From the NCBI RefSeq assembly GCF_030413175.1, contig NZ_CP129212.1, positions 4,526,001-4,590,000 on the forward strand: 64,000 nt of DNA, in the 5' to 3' direction. Of this stretch, positions 7,266 through 15,062 are shown in pieces. Under the pieces are notes generated by a model. It did not search any database and was not told the DNA's origin. It saw nothing but the letters and a program-made list of their open reading frames with translations. This DNA comes from Bradyrhizobium roseum (GTDB lineage: Bacteria; Pseudomonadota; Alphaproteobacteria; Rhizobiales; Xanthobacteraceae). How positions within the stretch are numbered: position 1 is the stretch's first letter; each line of letters begins with the position of its first letter. Both the position numbers and the translations under genes were made by a program.

Positions 7266-9085
7266 TGCTGGAACAAATGAGATGTCCAAAAATATCTTCC
7301 AACTTCATCTTTGCTGACGAGGCAAGACTCGCTTCGCAACTCTCATGCGCATTGTCTGAACCAGGCATCTATCTCCCGGTCTGTGATGGTCCGCGAATGC
7401 AACGACCTGATCGAGAGATCGAAGTGTTGCGGCGCCACAATGCCGCAGGACGCGCGCGCGCTCACACTATCTATATGGCCGGCCTGCCAGACGACGCATT
7501 CAATGCCTTAAATAGGTCGCTTAGCGCCCGCCATCGTGAGCCTTGTCGTCGCGTATCCTCTATGAATGATATTGCGCCCCTGATATCGGAATCGGGCCCG
7601 TCCAGTGTTCTTCCCTGGGGCCGTGATCGTATCGGCATCGGCCTACTCAAGGCTTTGCGCGCACGGCAGACAATCACATTTGAAGAGAGACCCTCTCAGT
7701 ATGATTGGGTCGCGTCCGAGAGCGGCCATATTGTTGTTTGCGAGGAGGGCGAAGGGCTGGCCCAGGTCATCGCGGCGAACTATGCTTTCTCCCTAAACGC
7801 AGGGTTATTTCTGATTCCTGAAGTCGATAAGGACCGCGCCGAAGACCTTCTTGAAGCTTTCTACAAACTACAGGATGGCGGAACCGATATTTCGCCCGAC
7901 GAAGGACAAGCGCGATTGAGACAAGAACTGCTCAATCTATGCGGATCGATTCCGATCCCAGAGAATGGTTCGGTTACGTTCATTGGAAAATTGCCGTACG
8001 GCTTTGCCTACCCTGAGCACCCGACTACGCACTTGTTCGAATATCCAGATTTAGGTTGCGCCGTCGTCAATGGATTTTCTGCAGGCCAGCAACGAAGGCC
8101 GGCGACCGGCGTCGTCGTTCTCGTCGATCCAAGCACGACTCCAGCGCCAGAGATCCAGTCAGCCATCGAACTACTCGAACCGCGGCAGGCTTTTATCAGG
8201 GTTTATCAAGACCGCGCCGCGAACGTTCGACACGTCTCGGAGATGCTTGAGCACTTTCCGTATGATCTTCTGATTATCGCCACGCATTGCGGCGACAGTT
8301 CAGGCTACCGCTGGACTCATCAATTCAAGGATTCGGAAGGATTGGATCGCACCGTCGTTACGGATGTTGCGGTGGGATTTGCGCGTACGGACAATCCACA
8401 GATTTTAAAGGTCGGGCACTTCTTTCGATTCGTGTCCGTTGACGGCGTTGATTGGACCGATCGTGAGGCTAAGTCTCGACTATACGTTGGCAACGTCATG
8501 CATGATTTCAACAAGCTCCTTGATGAAGGTCCGAGCAAATCCAAACCCGTAAAAAGGGAGACTGTCGGTCGGGTCGTGGGTTCTTCCGCATTAATGATGT
8601 CTGACAGCAACCTGATATTTGCTCAACACACCATAGCGAACATGGGTACGCCGATCGTCATCAATAATGCGTGCCTGTCGTGGCATAGGCTGGCTGGCGA
8701 CATGATGTTTGCGGGCGCGCGCGGGTACATCGGCACTCTATTTCCAGTGCTCTCGTCAGAAGCCGCGGAGGTTGCCACCAAACTCCTCAACGAGCATTGG
8801 GGCAAGCCACTGGCGGTTGCGCTTTGGTCGGCTCAACATGATGTGTACGGCTCGAAACTCAGGCATCCCTATGTCGTCGCAGGCGTCTTTACGCAGAATC
8901 TGCAGATCGACCCTGCCGATCACCCAAACCGAATTAGAAGGCAGCTTTCCAGCACGCTCGAAGGTTACAAGGAGATGCTTGCAGGCGCTGAGGCGGTCAG
9001 CGAGACCAAGCGCGCTACTCTACTCAAAGATATCGTCAAGATTTTCGAGGCCGAGATAGCTCACTTCAACAATTTGCAGGACTGA
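7265..9085 (+). CDS. CHAT-domain (caspase-like) protease
   Basis: The 606-residue protein has a C-terminal caspase-like fold of the CHAT/HetF type. The predicted catalytic His is in LLIIATHCGDSSG (about residue 341) and the Cys is in IVINNACLSW (about 470), followed by a Gly-rich segment (GARGYIGTLFPV) typical of the family. The N-terminal 300 residues show no recognisable repeats (no TPR), so the sensing part is unknown. I place the start at ATG 7265 because it shares a base with the preceding stop; upstream TTG 7238 is possible. The stop overlaps CTG 9082 of the next frame. CHAT proteases often act as effectors in conflict systems, which suits this locus. Confidence 0.78.
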   Translation: MLEQMRCPKISSNFIFADEARLASQLSCALSEPGIYLPVCDGPRMQRPDREIEVLRRHNAAGRARAHTIYMAGLPDDAFNALNRSLSARHREPCRRVSSMNDIAPLISESGPSSVLPWGRDRIGIGLLKALRARQTITFEERPSQYDWVASESGHIVVCEEGEGLAQVIAANYAFSLNAGLFLIPEVDKDRAEDLLEAFYKLQDGGTDISPDEGQARLRQELLNLCGSIPIPENGSVTFIGKLPYGFAYPEHPTTHLFEYPDLGCAVVNGFSAGQQRRPATGVVVLVDPSTTPAPEIQSAIELLEPRQAFIRVYQDRAANVRHVSEMLEHFPYDLLIIATHCGDSSGYRWTHQFKDSEGLDRTVVTDVAVGFARTDNPQILKVGHFFRFVSVDGVDWTDREAKSRLYVGNVMHDFNKLLDEGPSKSKPVKRETVGRVVGSSALMMSDSNLIFAQHTIANMGTPIVINNACLSWHRLAGDMMFAGARGYIGTLFPVLSSEAAEVATKLLNEHWGKPLAVALWSAQHDVYGSKLRHPYVVAGVFTQNLQIDPADHPNRIRRQLSSTLEGYKEMLAGAEAVSETKRATLLKDIVKIFEAEIAHFNNLQD

Positions 9086-9297
9086 CCAATCACAACACTG
9101 AAGATCAAAGCGGAGGCCTACCTAATAAGAAAGATGCGCCACCACCGGTCGTTGGACGGCCAATACTGCTTACGAAGCGAGATTTCGGAAATACCAAGGT
9201 ATCAAGGACGACGGTCAACTTGACGCCTTCGGTAAAGGTATCATTGCTGCCAAATTTGGAAGTACAATCGATCTTTAGGCTAAAGAGCTTCACATGA
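9082..9297 (+). CDS. 71-aa protein with apparent CTG start, coupled at both ends
   Basis: The frame begins at CTG 9082 (CTGA overlap with the CHAT stop, GCAGGA just upstream) and ends at TGA 9295-9297, overlapping the ATG of the membrane protein (ATGA). The peptide would start M-TNHNTEDQSGG and contains a Pro-rich piece (PPPVVGRPILL) and a Val/Leu-rich half (VNLTPSVKVSLLPNLEV). There is no ATG, GTG or TTG in frame back to an upstream stop at 8989. The paired overlaps argue for a real gene with a rare start codon. Alternatively it is a chance open frame filling the gap. No family recognised. Confidence 0.42.
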   Translation: MTNHNTEDQSGGLPNKKDAPPPVVGRPILLTKRDFGNTKVSRTTVNLTPSVKVSLLPNLEVQSIFRLKSFT

Positions 9298-10010
9298 CGA
9301 AAATTCGCCGTCACTGGCTAGACTTTTTGCTATTCTTGATTGCTGTCATTTCAGCAGCTGCAATCATACTATTTCATGAACAGCCGTTCGCGCGTGAATG
9401 GGTTTGCCAAACGATAAAATGCGTGACGCTCCCCAATGGGGGAGCGTGGTACAAAATTGCTTACGACCTAGGGATAGGCGGCCTAACGAGCTTAATGTTT
9501 TACTTCCTTTTGGTCCGATTACCAGAAGGACAAAAACGTCGACGGGTAAAACGCAGCCTGTCAGGTCATTACCGTGCCTTTAGGAAGGATTTGATCTCTA
9601 CGATACTTGCCGCAACAGAAGGCTCTTACGACTACGATACCGTGGAAAAGCTGCTCGATCAAAGAGCATTCCGAGAGCACTTCAAGGAGAAAGTAAGTGA
9701 ATCGGAAGAAAGGTGGCACCGATTTCTTAATCGGCTGGAAGAACATCACATACGTGATTTGCTGACCACGATGGAGATTTTCCGAGACGAAATTTCTTTC
9801 CTGCTCAATACAATCTATATTGCGGATGATGAACCATTCGAGTTCTTCAAGCGCCTCTCGGCAGCTATTTATGCGCAAAAAGACGTTACGCCGGAATACG
9901 ATCCAGTGAAGCAGCTAGCTGGCTTTCTTTGGAATTTGCTGGCGGGCTGGGATTGGGTCTCGGGGTACCGCGAACGTGACGTCGTGCAGGAAATGATCGA
10001 AGCGATTTGA
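9294..10010 (+). CDS. Two-helix membrane protein of unknown function
   Basis: The 238-residue protein has two hydrophobic segments (about 9-27 and 56-74) separated by a short, Cys-containing loop. A long charged cytoplasmic domain rich in Lys, Arg, Glu and Phe follows (about 75-238). No catalytic motif is visible. It is the last gene of the overlapping DUF2235-CHAT operon, coupled by ATGA to the 71-aa frame. A membrane anchor or pore component acting with the protease is plausible, because conflict systems often end in a transmembrane effector, but this is inference. AT content is higher than in the flanking chromosome. Confidence 0.7.
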   Translation: MTKIRRHWLDFLLFLIAVISAAAIILFHEQPFAREWVCQTIKCVTLPNGGAWYKIAYDLGIGGLTSLMFYFLLVRLPEGQKRRRVKRSLSGHYRAFRKDLISTILAATEGSYDYDTVEKLLDQRAFREHFKEKVSESEERWHRFLNRLEEHHIRDLLTTMEIFRDEISFLLNTIYIADDEPFEFFKRLSAAIYAQKDVTPEYDPVKQLAGFLWNLLAGWDWVSGYRERDVVQEMIEAI

Positions 10011-10049
10011 CCGCACACAGGGTGCGAGCACTCCGAGGCGAGCGGCACT

Positions 10050-10715
10050 CTAAACCCAAGTCGCCGGTTTTATTAGGGCTGTGCCATCGGGCAATATAAT
10101 CGGATCGGGAAACTGTGACGAAGCCAGATCGCTAATTTTTATATGCCTTACAAAACTGGATACAGCACGAAGCTGAGGCGCTGGAGCCGAAACGGGAGAG
10201 AGAAGCCCTACGACTTTACCAAGCTCCCGCGTGGCGATGCGGATCGGCTCGACAAGGTCGGTATCGTTCGAAAGCACCGCTGCAACATCGTAGTCGTTTC
10301 GGAATGCGCCCAAAAGCAGATGTGACGCCAGGTTGACATCACTCCCCTTCTCTTCGGTTTTGTGAACCCGGACAACCACGGGCCAAGGCTGAGGCAGCGG
10401 CGCAGCGAGGTGAGGTCTGAACGACGGAGGATGGACAAGCCCAGCAAATTTTTTAGCGCTGAGAAAATTCCCCATGTGCAGGGAAATCTCAGGAATGGTT
10501 GAAAGCGCGTCGAAATAGACCTGCTGGCGACCGGGGGCTTGCGGATCGTGCCGACCTGATACGCGCGCCGTGTAGTAACGAACGCCGATAACTTGATTTT
10601 CAGGGCGCAGGGTCTTTTCGGCTACCTGCTTGATATCAAGCCATTTCAGATCCGGCCTCTGTTCGAGCATCCGGTAGTAGAGATTGAACCCGTCTACATA
10701 AATGATCGTCCGCAT
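10050..10715 (-). CDS. NYN/PIN-like domain protein (putative ribonuclease)
   Basis: The 221-residue protein has the acidic-cluster pattern of NYN (LabA/DUF88) nucleases: IIYVDGFNLYY at the N-terminus (Asp 8, Asn 11), EEKGSDVNLASHLL in the middle, and LSNDTDLVEPI later. These residues would bind divalent metal for RNA cleavage. The short C-terminal tail looks disordered. It is transcribed away from the CHAT operon and stands downstream of the ImmA gene on the same strand, with its own promoter in the 170-base gap. That promoter contains the GCTTGA half-site also found upstream of the XRE and Ubl genes, which suggests a shared regulator. Confidence 0.8.
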   Translation of the reverse strand: MRTIIYVDGFNLYYRMLEQRPDLKWLDIKQVAEKTLRPENQVIGVRYYTARVSGRHDPQAPGRQQVYFDALSTIPEISLHMGNFLSAKKFAGLVHPPSFRPHLAAPLPQPWPVVVRVHKTEEKGSDVNLASHLLLGAFRNDYDVAAVLSNDTDLVEPIRIATRELGKVVGLLSPVSAPAPQLRAVSSFVRHIKISDLASSQFPDPIILPDGTALIKPATWV

Positions 10716-10807
10716 CTTTGCCTAAAGCCACAAAAAGCAAAGGCCGCGTCCGGGTTTCCCCTTGGCGGCCCTTGAGCCGACAGCACGCTGCCGGCGAGTA
10801 TGCTCGA

Positions 10808-10836
10808 TATATATAGCAAACTTGCTTGATTTGCAA
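10808..10836 (-). promoter_or_regulatory. Predicted promoter of the NYN gene
   Basis: On the minus strand, TTGCAA (10836-10831) and TATATA (10813-10808) are separated by 17 bases. A TCAAGC half-site (GCTTGA on plus, 10824-10829) lies just downstream of the -35. Pattern seen by eye; no transcript data. Confidence 0.4.
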
Positions 10837-10885
10837 CGCAAAAGTTTGGCAAGAGAGGGCCGGAATTCCCAATTTTATCGATTTT

Positions 10886-11827
10886 TCAAGCACTTGCTTT
10901 GAAACCAGCCGGCATAATAATTGTGGTTTTGTTCAGCGTCAGCTTAGCATGCATCAAAATGAAAACATTGAAGGGGGTACAGAACCCCTCGGCGACGAAC
11001 TCATGGACAACCTTGTTTCGGTCTTCGAGGGCCAAGGTATTCGGGCGAGACATCCGTTTACCGGTGGCAGGAATAAATTTGGCCATCACGCTGTCGGGTG
11101 TGATCGTTTCTGGAAGCACCAGACCACCGAACCGGCGAACAAATTCCGGCGACGGGTCGATGCGCCGCACGTCGGATTTGAACCCATGGATGTTGCACGG
11201 CGTTGGCGCATTCAAAACGATGATGGCGCATGCTTTTTCATTTCGGCGCACATATTCGCGGAACGAAGCGTAGGCCGACGCCCCAAATTTACGTCCAACA
11301 GCTAACGGCACTTTGATTCCAAAAGGGCTGTCCGCTGTAACTTTGGCAAAGTGACCGTCCTGGAACAGAGCGATAGAAGCGAAGATATTGGCTTCTCTTT
11401 CGAAAAGCTCGGAGATATCCGGCTCCAACATTTTTTTGCAATCTTGGACCCATCGAAACAGCCCCCGCTGATGCGGCAGCTCGTTGTGACCGGTCTCGTG
11501 AAGCTTGAGGAAGTTCTGCTTTTCCTTGTTCACCGAGCCGTCGATGTGAACGATATTGCCGTGTACGTCGAGAATGCCGAGCACCTTATCGATTGCTGAT
11601 TTCACAAGGGTTTTAGCGGCCAAACCGAACTTTCGTGCGTAGCGCTCAATCACGCCTTCATCAAATGCGCTGATCGGCGCCAACTTGAGTTTTGCAGCCG
11701 CCATCACATCATCGATCGGCGTAGGCAGTCGGCCCCACGCGTCACTTTTGTTGAGAAGATCGATTACCGAGTTGCGGACGGTCGTATATTGTTCAGCAGT
11801 AAGCGATGAATCATCTGGTTTGATCAC
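10886..11827 (-). CDS. ImmA/IrrE-family metallo-endopeptidase
   Basis: The 313-residue protein has a zinc-peptidase HETGH motif at residues 110-114 and a downstream Glu in FEREANIFAS that can act as third ligand. This is the layout of the ImmA/IrrE (COG2856) family. These peptidases cleave or modulate a partner XRE repressor; ImmA of ICEBs1 and IrrE/PprI of Deinococcus are the known examples. It starts with GTG 11827, overlapping the XRE stop (GTGA), so regulator and peptidase are translationally coupled. I infer that damage or infection signals relieve repression of the divergent Ubl operon through this peptidase. Confidence 0.87.
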   Translation of the reverse strand: MIKPDDSSLTAEQYTTVRNSVIDLLNKSDAWGRLPTPIDDVMAAAKLKLAPISAFDEGVIERYARKFGLAAKTLVKSAIDKVLGILDVHGNIVHIDGSVNKEKQNFLKLHETGHNELPHQRGLFRWVQDCKKMLEPDISELFEREANIFASIALFQDGHFAKVTADSPFGIKVPLAVGRKFGASAYASFREYVRRNEKACAIIVLNAPTPCNIHGFKSDVRRIDPSPEFVRRFGGLVLPETITPDSVMAKFIPATGKRMSRPNTLALEDRNKVVHEFVAEGFCTPFNVFILMHAKLTLNKTTIIMPAGFKASA

Positions 11828-12201
11828 GAACTGCCCTTCTCGGTTCTTATGAAACTAAGGAAGCGCAGCAACTGCGCCTCTTCATCGTCTGTCAGGTTTA
11901 CCTCGCTGAATGTCGCAACGCGTCCGTGCCGTTCCGTCGACCCACGGGTTGCCGCTATGTAACCGGCCAGCTCCATCAGATTTTCGTAGTCGACCGCATA
12001 AAGGGTCGCCAATGCGTGCAAGAGATTCGGAGACGGCTTCTGAATCTTATCGTTTTCTATTTGGCTTAAATAAGCATTCGAGATCAGTTTGTTCGTGCCC
12101 TCTTCCACTTGGCGTAATGTGAGTCCGCGCGCGCTCCGTATCGCCGCCAGATATTGGCCAAGTGTGATTTTTTCTGAACTCCTCTCGGTGGGTGGGTTCA
12201 T
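11824..12201 (-). CDS. XRE-family HTH transcriptional regulator
   Basis: I choose ATG 12201 because AGGAGAG lies 6-12 bases upstream; this gives 125 residues. The Cro/CI-type helix-turn-helix covers about residues 12-70 (LGQYLAAIRSARGLTLRQVEE, SNAYLSQIENDK, PSPNLLHALATLY). The C-terminus is short and acidic with no ligand domain, as expected for a repressor controlled by a partner peptidase. The stop overlaps the ImmA start. Three GCTTGA/TCAAGC half-sites lie between this gene and the divergent Ubl operon, overlapping both predicted -35 boxes, so autoregulation and control of the Ubl genes are likely. Confidence 0.88.
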   Translation of the reverse strand: MNPPTERSSEKITLGQYLAAIRSARGLTLRQVEEGTNKLISNAYLSQIENDKIQKPSPNLLHALATLYAVDYENLMELAGYIAATRGSTERHGRVATFSEVNLTDDEEAQLLRFLSFIRTEKGSS

Positions 12202-12235
12202 TGCTCTCTCCTTTGAACGTGTTGATTTTGTTCCG

Positions 12236-12264
12236 ATTCTCGGCGCTGCCGCTTGAGTTGTCAA
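12236..12264 (-). promoter_or_regulatory. Predicted promoter of the XRE-ImmA operon
   Basis: On the minus strand a consensus TTGACA (12264-12259) is followed after 17 bases by GAGAAT (12241-12236). The start codon is 35 bases downstream of the -10. The -35 lies inside the GCTTGA-GTTG-TCAAGC palindrome. Confidence 0.5.
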
Positions 12265-12285
12265 GCTTGCAAAGTACCTGCTTGA
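12251..12285. promoter_or_regulatory. Candidate operator: three GCTTGA half-sites
   Basis: GCTTGAGTTGTCAAGC (12251-12266) is a perfect inverted repeat with a 4-base spacer. A third GCTTGA is at 12280-12285. The palindrome covers the -35 of the XRE promoter, and the third half-site covers the -35 of the Ubl promoter. This geometry fits a single repressor controlling both directions; the XRE protein is the obvious candidate. Confidence 0.5.
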
Positions 12286-12311
12286 TAAACCTAGCACGCT
12301 GTGTGTATAAT
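12282..12311 (+). promoter_or_regulatory. Predicted promoter of the poly-Ubl operon
   Basis: TTGATA (12282-12287) and a perfect TATAAT (12306-12311) are separated by 18 bases, 50 bases upstream of the multi-Ubl ATG. The -35 overlaps a GCTTGA half-site. Confidence 0.55.
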
Positions 12312-12360
12312 GCAGGCAGGTCGTCGTGAGCGGCCTTCACATTGCAAAAAGGGCGCGAAA

Positions 12361-13113
12361 ATGACTGACAACACCGAGAATAAGGGGGTTACCCCCGGCG
12401 ATAATGTCCTTGAAGGCGGGGCGCAGACCCTGTCCGAGGCGAATTTCCGCATCAAAATTGCGGGCGCAGACCTGAACTTTCGTAATCTGAGCCTCGACGA
12501 TGCGAAGCCGACCGGCCACCAGATCGTGGCTGCCGCCGGGTTCCGTCCCGTCGAAAACTACGGCGTGCTCCAGTGGCTGGACACCGGCGATCTGGAACCG
12601 CTGCGCCTGAATGAAACGGTCGATCTCCGCCCGGGCGGCGCCGAGCGCTTCGTCATCGCCCAGACGGACCGCGCCTTCTTCTTCGAGTTGGAAGGTGAAC
12701 GTCAGGAATGGCTCCTCGCCTTCATCAACGGCATCACGCTCAAGCGGCTCGCCGGGAAAGACCCCGAATCGGTCATCGTCCTGCTTGAGCGCGAAGATGC
12801 CCCTGACGAAGAAATCGAAGACGAACAGACGGTCGATCTGTCCGGCGCAGGACTGGAAAAGTTCCGCATCCGCCCGGTCGAGAAACTGGTCGGGATCTTC
12901 GTCAACGAGAAGCTGGTCAAGATCGAACGCGGTGAGCACACCGGACTTGAGATCAAGCAGGCCGCGATCGCTCAGGGCGTGCAGATCCAGTTGGACTTCG
13001 TCCTCAGTCTGGAAAAGCGCCAGGGCGAAACCCAGATCATCGGTGACAATGACTCCGTGAAGGTCAAGAAGGGCCAGAAGTACGTCGCTATCGCCGACGA
13101 CGACAACTCCTAA
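12361..13113 (+). CDS. Multi-ubiquitin-like domain protein (poly-Ubl)
   Basis: From ATG 12361 (AAGGG about 10 bases upstream; GTG 12301 is a less likely start) the protein has 250 residues. After a 25-residue tail come three tandem units of about 70-75 residues with the beta-grasp pattern of the bacterial multiubiquitin family (Multi_ubiq). Recurring features are a first strand pair (FRIKIAGADLNF, LVGIFVNEKLVKI) and a helix ending near GFRPVEN or GVQIQLD. The C-terminus is ADDDNS, with no di-glycine, so it would need trimming or is not activated in the eukaryotic way. It heads an operon with an E2-like and a JAB-E1 protein. It probably provides the conjugated or scaffolded modifier. Confidence 0.8.
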   Translation: MTDNTENKGVTPGDNVLEGGAQTLSEANFRIKIAGADLNFRNLSLDDAKPTGHQIVAAAGFRPVENYGVLQWLDTGDLEPLRLNETVDLRPGGAERFVIAQTDRAFFFELEGERQEWLLAFINGITLKRLAGKDPESVIVLLEREDAPDEEIEDEQTVDLSGAGLEKFRIRPVEKLVGIFVNEKLVKIERGEHTGLEIKQAAIAQGVQIQLDFVLSLEKRQGETQIIGDNDSVKVKKGQKYVAIADDDNS

Positions 13114-13126
13114 GCGGGGGCCGGAT

Positions 13127-13549
13127 ATGACCCCCGACGTTCAAGACGCTATTGATGAAATAAAGCAGCACTTCCGCGGGCTCAACGTCCTTGTCGGCCC
13201 CGACAAGGACGGGGGCGCCTGTGTCATCGTCGAGGGCGTCGGCCTCGGCGCCCCCTACGCCCAGCCGGATAGCTGGATCGGCTTTCACATCACCCACGCC
13301 TGCCCCTACGCCGATGTGTATCCACATTTCGTACGGCACGACCTTTCCCGCATCGATAAAAACGCTTTGGGTGAAGCAATTTCTCCCGGTCATAATTTCC
13401 CCCAGCCCGGTGTCGTGGTCGGTGACGCGCTGCCGTCGCGCCCGGCGATTCAGCTTTCGCGAAGGGCCAACAAGCGCGAGCCCAATTCCGATCTTGAAAC
13501 CCCTTTGCTCAAAACATTGAAGGTGCTGCGATGGTTGATGTCACGATAA
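13127..13549 (+). CDS. E2-like (UBC superfamily) protein of the poly-Ubl system
   Basis: The 140-residue protein lies 13 bases after the multi-Ubl gene, and its last 19 bases overlap the E1 gene. It shows the pattern of prokaryotic E2-fold proteins found with poly-Ubl genes: an alpha helix, a beta meander, a Pro-rich stretch (GAPYAQPDSW), a His/Cys block (HITHACPYADVYPHF, Cys 59) and a C-terminal helix after QLSRRANK. Cys 59 or Cys 32 could be the thioester residue, but the canonical HPN motif is not present. Identification depends strongly on context; sequence alone would leave it as hypothetical. Confidence 0.65.
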   Translation: MTPDVQDAIDEIKQHFRGLNVLVGPDKDGGACVIVEGVGLGAPYAQPDSWIGFHITHACPYADVYPHFVRHDLSRIDKNALGEAISPGHNFPQPGVVVGDALPSRPAIQLSRRANKREPNSDLETPLLKTLKVLRWLMSR

Positions 13550-15003
13550 ATGGCCGTTCCTGGCATTTGGTAATACCGGACGGATTGTACGACAGGCTGC
13601 ATGCGCATTTGTTTCCGGGCGACGGCGACGAACACGGCGCGGTGATCGCTGCCGGCATTTCGCGCACGTCTGACGGACGGATTCGGTTGTTGGCGCGTAC
13701 CCTTCACCTCGCAAAGGACGGCGTTGATTACGTTCCCGGCAAGCGCGGTTACCGCATGCTGCGCGCGAATTTCATCCGCGACCGCATTCTCGAATGCCGG
13801 GATGAAAAGCTGGCCTATCTGGCCATCCACAATCACGGCGGTACGACCAGCGTCAGTTTTTCTCCTGACGATTACGCCAGCCACGAACGCGGCTACCCTG
13901 CCCTTCTCGATGTCGCCCGCGGCGTGCCCGTAGGTGCGTTGGTTTTCGCACCCCGCGCCGTTGCTGGGGATATCTGGCTGCCGGATGGCACCCGCGTCGA
14001 ACTTGTCGATGGTTCGATCATCGGCCGGCGCCTGCGCCGCATCGGACCGACACTGCCGTCATACGCCGGTAGCATCGATCCCGATTTTGACCGTCAGGTC
14101 CGGCTGTTCGGGGACGCCGGTCAAGCGATCTTGGCCGGTGCGACAGTCGCCATCATCGGGCTGGGCGGCGTCGGCTCCCTGCTCGCCGAATTCTTGAGCC
14201 GCCTCGGCGTCGGTCATTTCATTCTGATCGATCCCGAGCGCATCGAGGGCACCAACCGACCGCGTGTGATCGGCGCTACGCGCTGGAACGCGCGTACGTG
14301 GTTCACCCGCGACCCATGGCCGAAATGGATTCAGCGGATCGCCCGTAATACGGCGTCGTACAAGGTGGATATCGCCGCCCGTGTCATACGCCGCGCGAGC
14401 AAGCATGCGACTATCGAACGCCTGAAGGCGGATGTGCTCGATCCGAAGGTCGCGAAGAGGCTGCTTGATTGCGATTATATGTTTCTCGCAGCCGACACGA
14501 TGCGCGCCCGGCTGCTGATCAACGCGATCGTGCACCAATATCTCATTCCCGCCGTGCAGGTCGGCAGCAAGGTCGTTCATGATAAGGACAGCGGTGAAAT
14601 CACCGGCGTCCATACGATCACGCGGCCAATAACCCCGGAATGCGGATGTCTTTGGTGCAACCAGTTGATCAACCGGGCTAAACTTCAGGAAGAAGCGCAG
14701 ACCGAGCGTGAGCGCCAGGCGCAGCGTTACGTGGACGAACAGACCATCGTCGCGCCCAGCGTGATCACGCTCAACGCCGTAGGCGCAGCGCAAGCGGCAA
14801 ACGACTTCCTGTTCTACATGACCGGCCTCGCGAGCGATGAGGCATCCACCGCCTATATGCGGTTCGACCCGCGCAAGCGCAGCGTATCGTTGGACAGCCC
14901 GCGCCGGTCGTGGGATTGCACCGAATGCGGGATCGGGCCCAAGGGCCGGCTGGCCCGCGGCGACGCCGGCAAGCGTCTGCCGACCTTCCACGAAGGCGAC
15001 TAG
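13531..15003 (+). CDS. JAB deubiquitinase-E1 (ThiF) fusion of the poly-Ubl system
   Basis: The 490-residue protein has two domains. Residues 1-150 are a JAB/MPN metallopeptidase with a complete JAMM signature: Glu 34, His 100 and His 102 (AIHNHGG), Ser 111 and Asp 114 (SPDD). Residues 185-470 are a ThiF/E1 adenylating domain with the nucleotide loop GLGGVGS at 210-216, an acidic strand end (LIDPERIEG) and a zinc site made of CGCLWC and CTEC (463-466). One polypeptide could therefore both adenylate and remove the ubiquitin-like modifier. It overlaps the E2-like gene and ends 32 bases before a strong hairpin. Family assignment is firm; the target and defence role are not known from sequence. 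Confidence 0.88.
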   Translation: MVDVTINGRSWHLVIPDGLYDRLHAHLFPGDGDEHGAVIAAGISRTSDGRIRLLARTLHLAKDGVDYVPGKRGYRMLRANFIRDRILECRDEKLAYLAIHNHGGTTSVSFSPDDYASHERGYPALLDVARGVPVGALVFAPRAVAGDIWLPDGTRVELVDGSIIGRRLRRIGPTLPSYAGSIDPDFDRQVRLFGDAGQAILAGATVAIIGLGGVGSLLAEFLSRLGVGHFILIDPERIEGTNRPRVIGATRWNARTWFTRDPWPKWIQRIARNTASYKVDIAARVIRRASKHATIERLKADVLDPKVAKRLLDCDYMFLAADTMRARLLINAIVHQYLIPAVQVGSKVVHDKDSGEITGVHTITRPITPECGCLWCNQLINRAKLQEEAQTERERQAQRYVDEQTIVAPSVITLNAVGAAQAANDFLFYMTGLASDEASTAYMRFDPRKRSVSLDSPRRSWDCTECGIGPKGRLARGDAGKRLPTFHEGD

Positions 15004-15035
15004 ACCGGCACGCGCGGGAACCAACCATGGGGTTC

Positions 15036-15062
15036 AAAGGGGAGCAGGAAACGCTCCCCTTT
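15036..15062 (+). terminator. Hairpin terminator after the JAB-E1 gene
   Basis: AAAGGGGAGC and GCTCCCCTTT form a perfect 10-bp stem around a 7-base loop, 32 bases after the stop. The downstream T-run is short, so termination may be partly factor-dependent. Confidence 0.65.

Noticed and set aside
7132..7317. 61-codon frame starting after GAGAGGACAG
   Set aside because: It overlaps the 53-codon frame and the CHAT start but does not couple to either neighbour and has no recognisable content.
12337..12939. 200-codon minus-strand frame opposite the multi-Ubl gene
   Set aside because: It is antisense to a clear Ubl-repeat protein and has the Asp/Leu/Val bias of a mirror frame.
14059..15024. 321-codon minus-strand frame opposite the JAB-E1 gene
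   Set aside because: JAMM and ThiF motifs on the plus strand are complete; the antisense frame has no known motif.
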